NCBI GenBank assembly: GCA_002842465.1
Contig: PHDA01000019.1
Location: forward strand, 1-56,777
Reading direction: 5' to 3'
Origin: Bacteroidetes bacterium HGW-Bacteroidetes-7
GTDB lineage: Bacteria; Bacteroidota; Bacteroidia; Bacteroidales; UBA932
DNA length: 56,777 bases
The position numbers and the translations under genes are program-made. The stretch's first letter is position 1, and each line of letters starts with the position of its first letter. The notes beneath the pieces were generated by a model, which saw only the letters and a program-made list of their open reading frames with translations, was not told where the DNA came from and did not search any database. Below, one piece after another: positions 1 through 6,436 of this stretch.

Positions 1-516
1 TGGTTTTCCTACGATATTACTTCGACCAATAATAACACAATGTTTTCCCGATGTCTCAATACCGTATCTGATTAATAGTTCCAGAATTCCGGCAGGCGTT
101 GCAGATATAAACGAAGGGAGGCCCAGAACCATTTTGCCAACATTTACCGGATGAAATCCATCAACATCTTTTTTGGGATCAATCGACTCAATTACTTTTT
201 GCTCATCAATATGTTTTGGCAATGGCAACTGCACAATAAGGCCGTCAATTGAGCTGTCATTATTAATTTTAGCAATTTCATCTAAAAGTACATCTTGTGA
301 AATGGTATCGTCCAGTTTTATTACAGTTGAATCAAATCCAACTCTTTTGCAGGCACTCTCTTTATGCCCGACATATGTCATTGAAGCGCCATCACTTCCT
401 ACCAGTATTGCTGCCAGATGTGGCTTTTTACCGCCTGATTCAATAATTTTTTCAACCTCCGCTGCAATCTCTGCTTTTATGCTGTCTGCAGTCGCTTTTC
501 CGTCAAGAATAACCAT
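1..516 (-). CDS. folD: FolD, methylenetetrahydrofolate dehydrogenase/cyclohydrolase (3' part missing)
   Basis: Bifunctional cytoplasmic enzyme that oxidises 5,10-methylene-THF to 5,10-methenyl-THF and hydrolyses it to 10-formyl-THF, feeding purine and formyl-Met synthesis. The frame is open from an ATG at 516 to the window edge (172 residues), so the C-terminal part of the roughly 290-residue family is absent. Visible motifs are the catalytic region [16 protein letters not shown] with its YxxxK arrangement, the QLPLPKHI segment, the DVDGFHP loop and the start of the nucleotide-binding GRSNIVGKP motif at the edge. It lies 24 bases after ffh on the same strand and is probably co-transcribed with it. 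Confidence 0.93.
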   Translation of the reverse strand, partial: MVILDGKATADSIKAEIAAEVEKIIESGGKKPHLAAILVGSDGASMTYVGHKESACKRVGFDSTVIKLDDTISQDVLLDEIAKINNDSSIDGLIVQLPLPKHIDEQKVIESIDPKKDVDGFHPVNVGKMVLGLPSFISATPAGILELLIRYGIETSGKHCVIIGRSNIVGKP

Positions 517-540
517 ATCTGTAATGATTTGTAAGTAATA

Positions 541-1842
541 CTATCGTCTTTTCATTGAACCCATTGCTCTCATCGTTTTGGCAGCTCCTCCACCTGTCAT
601 GCTCTTCATCATCTTTCTGGTATCTTCAAACTGTTTCACAAGTCTGTTAACCTCAGCTATTGAAGTTCCGCTACCCTCTGCAATTCTCTTTCTTCTGCTT
701 CCGTTGAGCAAAATCGGATTTTCCCTCTCTTCTATTGTCATTGATTGAATAATTGCCTCAATTCCCTTGAAAGCAGAGTTATCCATATCAACGTCCTTAA
801 CCATTTTACCCATTCCTGGAATCATTGAGGCCAAATCCTTAATGTTTCCCATCTTTTTAATTTGTTGAATCTGAGCATAAAAGTCAGTCAGGGTAAACTG
901 ATCTTTTGCCAACTTCTTTTGAAGTTTTCTTGCCTCCTCTTCATCAAATTGCTCTTGCGCTTTTTCAACAAGTGAAACTACATCACCCATCCCTAGGATT
1001 CTATCCGCAATTCTCTTTGGGTGAAATACATCCAAAGCATCCATTTTTTCACCGGAAGAGACAAATTTGATAGGCTTATTGACAACCGCACGGATTGACA
1101 ATGCTGCTCCTCCTCTTGTATCACCATCCAATTTGGTCAAAACTACCCCATCGAAGTCTAGCCTTTCATTAAAAACTCTGGCTGTCTCAACTGCATCCTG
1201 ACCGGTCATAGCATCAACGACAAACAGCGTTTCTGTGGGATCAACTGCCTTTTTAATGGCGGTAATCTCGGCCGTATCGATTATTACAAGAGAATATCCT
1301 TCCTGCTTGGCTTTTGCCAGAGCATTTTTTGCAATTTTTACTGGATCTTTGGCATCCTCCTCATGATAAACAAAAACACCTACCTGCTCACCAAGTACCT
1401 TAAGCTGCTCTATTGCAGCTGGACGGTAAACATCGCATGCTACGAGCATTGTTTTTAAACCTCTCTTTGACTTGCAGTTGAGGGCTAATTTACCACTGAA
1501 GGTAGTTTTACCAGAACCTTGAAGACCTGCCACCAAAACAACTCCGGGATTTCCCTTTACGGAAATATCGGTTGCTTCACTGCCCATAAGAGCAGTAAGC
1601 TGGTCATGGACAATTTTGGTCATCATTTGACCAGGTCTGACGGCTTTCAAAACATCCTGTCCCAATGCTTTTTGCTTGACGTCATCACAGAAATTCTTGG
1701 CAATCTTATAGCTTACGTCTGCGTCTAAAAGAGCTTTTCGAATCTCTTTAAGAGTCTCTGCTACATTTATTTCCGTAATTCTCCCTTCACCCTTGAGCAG
1801 TTTAAAGGAGCTCTCAAGTCTGTCAATTAGGTTTTCGAACAT
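541..1842 (-). CDS. ffh: Ffh, signal recognition particle GTPase, with an in-frame gap in the G3 motif
   Basis: Protein part of SRP; binds signal sequences and SRP RNA and docks with FtsY to deliver nascent membrane proteins. The N domain comes first, then the G domain with the P-loop GLQGSGKT (106-113), DVYRPAA (137-143) and TKLD (236-239). The Met-rich M domain carries SRRKRIAEGSGT for RNA binding. The odd point is residues 189-193: family members read DTAGRLxxDExMMxEI, but here DTA is followed at once by EI, so about 11 residues including the G and R of the DTAGR motif are missing with the frame kept. The junction is at 1269/1270. Everything else is intact. The total of 433 residues is a little short for the family. 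Confidence 0.95.
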   Translation of the reverse strand: MFENLIDRLESSFKLLKGEGRITEINVAETLKEIRKALLDADVSYKIAKNFCDDVKQKALGQDVLKAVRPGQMMTKIVHDQLTALMGSEATDISVKGNPGVVLVAGLQGSGKTTFSGKLALNCKSKRGLKTMLVACDVYRPAAIEQLKVLGEQVGVFVYHEEDAKDPVKIAKNALAKAKQEGYSLVIIDTAEITAIKKAVDPTETLFVVDAMTGQDAVETARVFNERLDFDGVVLTKLDGDTRGGAALSIRAVVNKPIKFVSSGEKMDALDVFHPKRIADRILGMGDVVSLVEKAQEQFDEEEARKLQKKLAKDQFTLTDFYAQIQQIKKMGNIKDLASMIPGMGKMVKDVDMDNSAFKGIEAIIQSMTIEERENPILLNGSRRKRIAEGSGTSIAEVNRLVKQFEDTRKMMKSMTGGGAAKTMRAMGSMKRR

Positions 1843-1864
1843 AATTATTAAAAAAATTAGGGTG

Positions 1865-1872
1865 CAAAATTA
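1865..1872 (-). promoter_or_regulatory. Bacteroidota-type -7 element for ffh-folD
   Basis: On the minus strand the sequence TAATTTTG, followed by CACCC, matches the TAnnTTTG element of Bacteroidota sigma-ABfr promoters. It lies 22 bases before the ffh ATG and touches the 3' end of the TetR gene. No clear TTTG sits at the -33 distance. The same TAATTTTGCACCC string recurs at 10538 before the TPR gene. Confidence 0.55.
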
Positions 1873-1873
1873 G

Positions 1874-2482
1874 TCATTTTTGGACAAATGACCTCAGTAT
1901 TTTTCTTCCCTCGTCATTTACGATAGATTCCAGATGATATTTCACCAATTCGGAATGAAACAGGTATGGATCTTTAAGGTAAACGTAGGAACCGTTCCAT
2001 GAGTAAATTTTTGCCATTGCCGAGGTAAAGAAGAGGGTTACCAACTCTTTGTTAAAATCATCTCTGTACAAACCCTCAGTGATTCCTCTTTCAATATTGT
2101 CATGAATTATTTTTGAATAGAAGCTCGTTCTGTTTGTATGGTCCAAAACCTTCAGGTCCGGGAGGTATTTTGATGAATCGGATAAAAGTAGTGGCCCGAT
2201 TGCCTCTAATGTTTTATTCATCATGCTACTTGTCAGAAAAAGAGCCTCTAGTGCATTTTTACCCTGACTGAGAGCCAGGTTTATTCTGAATTCAATATCC
2301 TCTATTACAAACTGCATAACTGTCCTCATCAGCTCATCTTTACTGGAGAAGTTATTATACAGCGTCTTTTTAGTAAGCTTTAGAGAGGATGCAATATCAT
2401 CCATCGTAAGTTTAAGCCCTTTTTTTCTGAAGAGCTCATACACCTTAACGACATAACGGTCTTTTGAACTTACCCTTGCCAT
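1874..2482 (-). CDS. TetR/AcrR family transcriptional regulator
   Basis: A 202-residue one-component regulator. The N-terminal 60 residues form a TetR helix-turn-helix with the family signature LTMDDIASSLKLTKKTLYNNFSSKDEL, and the rest is a helical ligand/dimer domain with no recognisable subfamily. It starts 15 bases after the lysA stop on the same strand and could share its transcript. No adjacent efflux gene points to its target. The HTH assignment is firm, but ligand and regulon are unknown. The ffh promoter element abuts its stop codon. Confidence 0.88.
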   Translation of the reverse strand: MARVSSKDRYVVKVYELFRKKGLKLTMDDIASSLKLTKKTLYNNFSSKDELMRTVMQFVIEDIEFRINLALSQGKNALEALFLTSSMMNKTLEAIGPLLLSDSSKYLPDLKVLDHTNRTSFYSKIIHDNIERGITEGLYRDDFNKELVTLFFTSAMAKIYSWNGSYVYLKDPYLFHSELVKYHLESIVNDEGRKILRSFVQK

Positions 2483-2497
2483 ATTATTAAGTTTTGG

Positions 2498-3646
2498 TTA
2501 TTCGGAATAGTATTCTGGGGCCAGATCCTTTTGGTTGTAACGCATTGCCATCACCTGGCCGTAGGCTCCAGCTGACCTTATTGCAAAAATATCTCCTCTT
2601 GAAGTTTCCGGAATAAGAAGATTTTTTGCAAATCTGTCACTTGACTCACAAATTGGCCCGACTACATCATATCTCATTAATCTTCCTGAAGAGGTCAGAT
2701 TTTCAATCTTATGAACAGCTTGATAAAGAGCTGGTCTTATAAGATCGTTCATACCTGCGTCAAGAATCGCAAATTTTCTCCCCTTACCAAATTTAACATA
2801 CAATACCCTTGATATTAGTGAACCACATTGAGCAATAATTGCACGTCCCGGTTCAAAATGTATTTTTTGATAAGATTCCTGTTTAAGGTTCTTATTTATA
2901 ATAGAAAAATAGGAGGCAAAATCTGAAATAGGGTTTACATCTGGCTCTTTATAATCAATACCCAGGCCACCACCCAGGTTAATGTTCTCAACCCGCATCC
3001 CCTTCTCCTCAAATCTCGCAACTATATCGTTGACTTTCTTAGCAAGCATATTAAAGACATTGTAATCAGTAATTTGCGAACCTACGTGAAAGTGAAGCCC
3101 AGCGAAGTGAATATTACTGCAACTGTTTAGTGTATCAATTACATCATCAAACATCCAGTGACTTATACCAAACTTGTCTTGAGATCTTCCTGTTGTTATA
3201 TATTTATGGGTATGGGCATCAATATCCGGGTTTATTCTCAGTGAGATTGACGCTGTTTTTCCCATTGAGCCTGCTAACTGGTCAATAATCTGTATTTCAG
3301 GTATTGATTCGCAGTTGAATGAGAAAATATCTCCTTTAAGTGCAATATTAATCTCCTTATCCGATTTACCAACCCCGGCGTATACTACCATAGAAGGGTC
3401 GAAACCTGAGTTAAGAGCAAGTTTAACCTCGTTTCCACTTACACAATCGGCACCTAATCCATAAGATTTGACAATTGAAAGTACCTTAGTATTAGCATTT
3501 GCTTTAAGAGCGTAATGTGCATGGTAGTTATATTTTTTAAGCTCTTTGGTATATATATCCAAAGTTTGCCTGAGGAGCGCCAAGTCGTAGTAATAAAAAG
3601 GAGTTTCAATTTCCCTGAACTTTTCAACAGTTTTTGAGCCGAACAT
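2498..3646 (-). CDS. lysA: Diaminopimelate decarboxylase LysA
   Basis: PLP-dependent fold-III decarboxylase that turns meso-diaminopimelate into L-lysine, the last step of lysine synthesis. The 382-residue length fits bacterial LysA. PLP lysine K48 lies in YALKANAN, and HFHVGSQ, NLGGGLGID (phosphate binding) and FEPGRAI follow. The second-subunit active-site stretch GPICESSDRF marks it as a DAP decarboxylase rather than an ornithine or carboxynorspermidine enzyme. It is transcribed away from the deoxyhypusine-synthase-like gene with about 100 bases between them, and the TetR gene follows it closely. Confidence 0.93.
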   Translation of the reverse strand: MFGSKTVEKFREIETPFYYYDLALLRQTLDIYTKELKKYNYHAHYALKANANTKVLSIVKSYGLGADCVSGNEVKLALNSGFDPSMVVYAGVGKSDKEINIALKGDIFSFNCESIPEIQIIDQLAGSMGKTASISLRINPDIDAHTHKYITTGRSQDKFGISHWMFDDVIDTLNSCSNIHFAGLHFHVGSQITDYNVFNMLAKKVNDIVARFEEKGMRVENINLGGGLGIDYKEPDVNPISDFASYFSIINKNLKQESYQKIHFEPGRAIIAQCGSLISRVLYVKFGKGRKFAILDAGMNDLIRPALYQAVHKIENLTSSGRLMRYDVVGPICESSDRFAKNLLIPETSRGDIFAIRSAGAYGQVMAMRYNQKDLAPEYYSE

Positions 3647-3677
3647 AGTGTAATTATTGGTTATAAATTAATACCGG

Positions 3678-3685
3678 CAAAAATA
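3678..3685 (-). promoter_or_regulatory. -7 element for lysA
   Basis: Minus-strand TATTTTTG fits TAnnTTTG and lies 32 bases upstream of the lysA ATG. No good -33 TTTG is visible at the usual distance, so this is a moderate call. Confidence 0.45.
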
Positions 3686-3693
3686 GTAAAAAA

Positions 3694-3723
3694 GTTGTTC
3701 TTAATTTAAAATATCTATCTTTG
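3694..3723 (+). promoter_or_regulatory. Promoter of the deoxyhypusine-synthase-like gene
   Basis: GTTG at 3694-3697, an 18-base spacer and TATCTTTG at 3716-3723 approximate the Bacteroidota TTTG-N19-TAnnTTTG promoter. The ATG follows 23 bases later. It is back to back with the lysA promoter in the same short intergenic region. Confidence 0.55.
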
Positions 3724-3746
3724 CAAAAAAATTTAAGATACAGATA

Positions 3747-4814
3747 ATGAAACCAACAAAGAGAGAATTACTGAAGGATACCGTAAAGCATATTGATATT
3801 ACAGCATTTGATTCGTCGTATATAATCGACGCAATGAGAGACATGTCTTTTACTTCCAGAGACACTGCTGCTGCTGCAGATATTCTTCAAATGATGATTA
3901 AAGACAAAGAGAGCACTAACTGGCTCGTTCTTGCAGGTAGCACATCTGCCGGCGGATGTATGCAGGTCTATGTAGATATGATTCGTTTCAATATGATTGA
4001 TGCTGTGGTCTCTACCGGTGCTTCAATAATTGATATGGATTTCTTTGAAGCCCTGGGTTACAAGCACTATAAGGGATCTCAGTTTATTAATGATACTCAC
4101 TTAAGAGACAATTATATAGACAGAATTTACGATACATACATAGACGAAGAAGAACTTCAAAAGTGTGATGCAACCATAAAAGAGATTGCTGACTCGCTAG
4201 AGCCAAGACCTTACTCTTCAAGAGAATTCATCCACGAAATCGGTAAATGGCTTACCAAGAATTCTGTTAAGAAGAACTCTCTTATTCAGACAGCATATGA
4301 GAACAATATTCCAATATTTGTTCCCGCTTTCAGTGATTGCAGCGCCGGCTTTGGGCTTGTTATGCACCAGGTTGAGAGGATGAAACAGATGAAGCCATAT
4401 ATGTCGATAGACTCAGTAGCTGATTTCAGAGAACTTACAGAGGTAAAAATGGCAGCTAAAAGCAGTGGCCTCTTTATGATAGGTGGTGGAGTTCCCAAGA
4501 ACTTTGCACAGGATACAGTTGTGTGTGCTGAATGCCTTGGATTTGACGTTCCTATGCACAGATATGCTGTTCAGATTACCGTTGCTGACGTTAGAGACGG
4601 AGCATGCTCATCTTCTACACTCAAGGAGGCCAACTCATGGGGTAAAGTTGATACAGCGCACGAGCAAATGGTTTACGCCGAAGCAACAACTGTGGTTCCT
4701 ATGATTGTAAGCTATGCATACAACAAAGGAGACTGGAAAAACAGAGAGAAAAAGAATCACTCGCTGCTTTTTAAAGATGGTACCCGTGGTACCGGTATTT
4801 TGCTTGGAGAATAG
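3747..4814 (+). CDS. Deoxyhypusine synthase family protein (polyamine-related)
   Basis: A 355-residue member of the deoxyhypusine synthase family (Pfam DS). True DHS transfers an aminobutyl group from spermidine to a lysine of eIF5A, which bacteria lack; some bacterial relatives are homospermidine synthases. The catalytic lysine is kept: the stretch EANSWGK (294-300) matches human EAVSWGK, whose lysine carries the aminobutyl intermediate. GGGVPKN (246-252) corresponds to the NAD-binding glycines, and TSAGGCMQ near residue 68 is also family-typical. A strong terminator follows, so it is monocistronic. The family is secure; the acceptor substrate in this organism is not known from the sequence. 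Confidence 0.87.
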   Translation: MKPTKRELLKDTVKHIDITAFDSSYIIDAMRDMSFTSRDTAAAADILQMMIKDKESTNWLVLAGSTSAGGCMQVYVDMIRFNMIDAVVSTGASIIDMDFFEALGYKHYKGSQFINDTHLRDNYIDRIYDTYIDEEELQKCDATIKEIADSLEPRPYSSREFIHEIGKWLTKNSVKKNSLIQTAYENNIPIFVPAFSDCSAGFGLVMHQVERMKQMKPYMSIDSVADFRELTEVKMAAKSSGLFMIGGGVPKNFAQDTVVCAECLGFDVPMHRYAVQITVADVRDGACSSSTLKEANSWGKVDTAHEQMVYAEATTVVPMIVSYAYNKGDWKNREKKNHSLLFKDGTRGTGILLGE

Positions 4815-4840
4815 GCAAGACTACTAATAATAAAATATTA

Positions 4841-4874
4841 AAGAGGATGACTTTTTCTAGTCATCCTCTTTTTC
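4841..4874 (+). terminator. Rho-independent terminator after the deoxyhypusine-synthase-like gene
   Basis: A perfect 12-base stem (AAGAGGATGACT with AGTCATCCTCTT), a 6-base loop TTTTCT and a T-run. It lies between two converging genes and may also help stop transcription of the DUF6249 gene. Confidence 0.9.
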
Positions 4875-4907
4875 ATTAATTACTGTTATGTATTAAAGAA
4901 TTATTAG

Positions 4908-5318
4908 TTACTCAGTTTTGGAGAGTCTTCTCTCGGCAATAAAGCCGGCAATCAGACCAATTCCGCCAAAAAGTAAAGTGGAAGAACCATAAACTACACT
5001 CATTGTTTGTCTAATTTCATAAGATGCTCTTTCGAATCCACCTATTGTTGTGTTAATAATTATGTAACCAACCAGTAAACCCAGACCCAGACCAGCAAGT
5101 AATGAGCCAATTCTTAGTGTTAGGTAAGCATTCTTGAACGACTTTCCATCTCCGAAAATATTGGATAGATTAAGATTCTCAATGTTTGCCTTTTCAAGTT
5201 GGCTAAGTTTGTCAATGATAAGCAATCTCTCTTTCTTTCTTACAAATAATTCAATAAGCTTGTAGAAAGCGTATGCACCTATTCCGAAGGTTACGGGTAT
5301 TGATATAAAATCCATCAT
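4908..5318 (-). CDS. DUF6249-like small inner-membrane protein
   Basis: A 136-residue membrane protein with three hydrophobic segments: roughly residues 3-20, 68-92 and 108-128. A charged cytoplasmic-like stretch (VRKKERLLIIDKLSQLE) sits after the first. The layout resembles Bacteroidota DUF6249 proteins, which are often found beside ECF sigma genes; the function is unknown. It is transcribed away from the ECF sigma gene, and its upstream region carries the same GTAACC-N15-CGTC motif as that gene, so it is very probably in the sigma factor's regulon. Either of the two leading ATG codons (5318 or 5315) could be the start. Confidence 0.75.
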   Translation of the reverse strand: MMDFISIPVTFGIGAYAFYKLIELFVRKKERLLIIDKLSQLEKANIENLNLSNIFGDGKSFKNAYLTLRIGSLLAGLGLGLLVGYIIINTTIGGFERASYEIRQTMSVVYGSSTLLFGGIGLIAGFIAERRLSKTE

Positions 5319-5348
5319 AATTGAAATATATTTATTGTTTGATCTTTT

Positions 5349-5373
5349 GACGACTCAACCAGATAAAGGTTAC
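5349..5373 (-). promoter_or_regulatory. ECF-type promoter for the DUF6249 gene
   Basis: On the minus strand GTAACC (5373-5368), a 15-base spacer and CGTC (5352-5349) form a classical ECF -35/-10 pair. It mirrors exactly the motif on the plus strand at 5407-5431. The expected start of transcription is about 25 bases before the DUF6249 ATG. Confidence 0.7.
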
Positions 5374-5412
5374 AAATTTTCTGTTTATTACTTATTATTT
5401 AAATTTGTAACC
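5368..5412. repeat. 12-base inverted repeat joining two divergent promoters
   Basis: GGTTACAAATTT at 5368-5379 and AAATTTGTAACC at 5401-5412 are perfect reverse complements separated by 21 bases. Each arm ends in GTAACC pointing outward, which serves as the -35 element of an ECF-like promoter on that strand. Six further bases of identity inward (AAATTT) exceed what the sigma motif alone needs. Confidence 0.85.
5400..5407 (+). promoter_or_regulatory. Possible housekeeping -7 element overlapping the ECF promoter
   Basis: TAAATTTG matches TAnnTTTG and overlaps the -35 of the ECF-type promoter by one base. It would give a leader of about 29 bases for the sigma gene. It could supply basal sigma-factor expression; TTTT stands where TTTG is expected upstream. 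Confidence 0.4.
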
Positions 5413-5431
5413 ATAAGCAAAAAACTGCGTC
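5407..5431 (+). promoter_or_regulatory. Autoregulatory ECF-type promoter for the sigma operon
   Basis: GTAACC (5407-5412), 15 bases, CGTC (5428-5431). The sigma ORF's ATG is at 5442, only about 10 bases downstream, so a transcript from here would be nearly leaderless. The identical element on the other strand supports a real, shared sigma-factor site. Confidence 0.7.
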
Positions 5432-5441
5432 TAACCGGCAT

Positions 5442-6005
5442 ATGAGCAGAGAGGAGGAATTAAAAATCATTGAAAAGATTAAGGCAGGTGATAGTTTTCT
5501 ATATGACCGGCTTGTGCTTGAACACTCTCCCAAAATCATGTCGGTGATAAGAGGAGTTGTAGGAAATAATGAGGACGCCGAAGAGATCGCTCAGGATGTG
5601 TTTGTAAAGGCCTTCTTCTCAATAGATAAATTTCGTGGAGAAAGCTCTTTTGCGACCTGGTTGTTCCGAATTGCCTATAATATGGCAATTTCAAAAATGC
5701 GAAAAAAAAGATATTCATTTGTAGATATTGAAAAAACAAACTTACCTGCACATATCAATGATCAAAACAACCAAAATGAAGCAGAAGAGAGAGAACGGAG
5801 GTATATTCTGCTTGAGAAAATGTTGAAAAATCTGGATACAAATGAAAGGTTCCTTATTATGTTGTTCTACAATCAGGATAAAAGTATAAGAGAGATTTCG
5901 CAGATTACCGGAATGGGAGAGTCAAATGTTAAAGTTACTTTGCACAGAATAAAAAAAAGACTTGCATTAATTGCAGATTCAAAAATGGAGGTTAGTTATG
6001 GATAG
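5442..6005 (+). CDS. ECF-family RNA polymerase sigma factor
   Basis: A 187-residue sigma-70 family protein of the group 4 (extracytoplasmic function) type. Region 2 is visible as NEDAEEIAQDVFVKAF and FRGESSFATWLFRIAYNMA. Region 4 is visible as REISQITGMGESNVKVTLHRIKKRL, the -35-reading helix-turn-helix. Regions 1 and 3 are absent, as expected. The start at 5442 keeps the usual short lead into region 2. The stop overlaps the ATG of the next gene, indicating translational coupling with a small membrane protein that may be its anti-sigma factor. Divergent GTAACC-N15-CGTC promoters suggest autoregulation. Confidence 0.92.
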   Translation: MSREEELKIIEKIKAGDSFLYDRLVLEHSPKIMSVIRGVVGNNEDAEEIAQDVFVKAFFSIDKFRGESSFATWLFRIAYNMAISKMRKKRYSFVDIEKTNLPAHINDQNNQNEAEERERRYILLEKMLKNLDTNERFLIMLFYNQDKSIREISQITGMGESNVKVTLHRIKKRLALIADSKMEVSYG

Positions 6006-6426
6006 TGATGATAAATATTTAAAAGGTATCTTTTCAGATAGTGTTAATGATGCTGTCCCACTCTCTTTTTTAGCTGTTGTGAACAGAAAGATTGAGTTTG
6101 AAAAGGCGGCGAGAATCAAAAGAGCCTCAAGAAAAGAGATATTAACTCAAGTCTTGTTTTTTGCTGCAGCACTGTCAATTCTGATTGCAGCATTCATTTA
6201 TATCGGAAAGAATTACTTTGATATCAACTTCTCATTTACATTCTCAGCTGCCGACAAATTCAACTTAGGGGTAAAAAGCGCCGGACTTAGAGTGAAAGAG
6301 GTTTTTCTCAATCCTGATTCAATAATATGGTACGTGATTGCTTTAAACACAGCATTACTAGTTGTATTACAGCAAATTATACAGAGAAAGCTGCACACAT
6401 CCGATAAGAAAACTAATAGGAATTAA
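5998..6426 (+). CDS. Small membrane protein coupled to the ECF sigma factor; candidate anti-sigma factor
   Basis: A 142-residue protein. The ATG at 5998 overlaps the sigma stop by 8 bases and has GGAGG about five bases ahead, so it is preferred over the longer in-frame start at 5971 inside the sigma gene. About 50 soluble N-terminal residues (VPLSFLAVVNRKIEFEKAAR) are followed by two hydrophobic segments near 54-71 and 105-124. The topology (cytoplasmic N-terminus then membrane) and position fit an anti-sigma factor, but there is no zinc-binding HxxxCxxC motif and I recognise no named family. Role is inference from context. Confidence 0.75.
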   Translation: MDSDDKYLKGIFSDSVNDAVPLSFLAVVNRKIEFEKAARIKRASRKEILTQVLFFAAALSILIAAFIYIGKNYFDINFSFTFSAADKFNLGVKSAGLRVKEVFLNPDSIIWYVIALNTALLVVLQQIIQRKLHTSDKKTNRN

Positions 6427-6436
6427 AGGGAACCTA

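Noticed and set aside
173..538. A 121-codon plus-strand open frame
   Set aside because: It is the complement of folD, which has clear family motifs; the plus-strand translation resembles nothing known.
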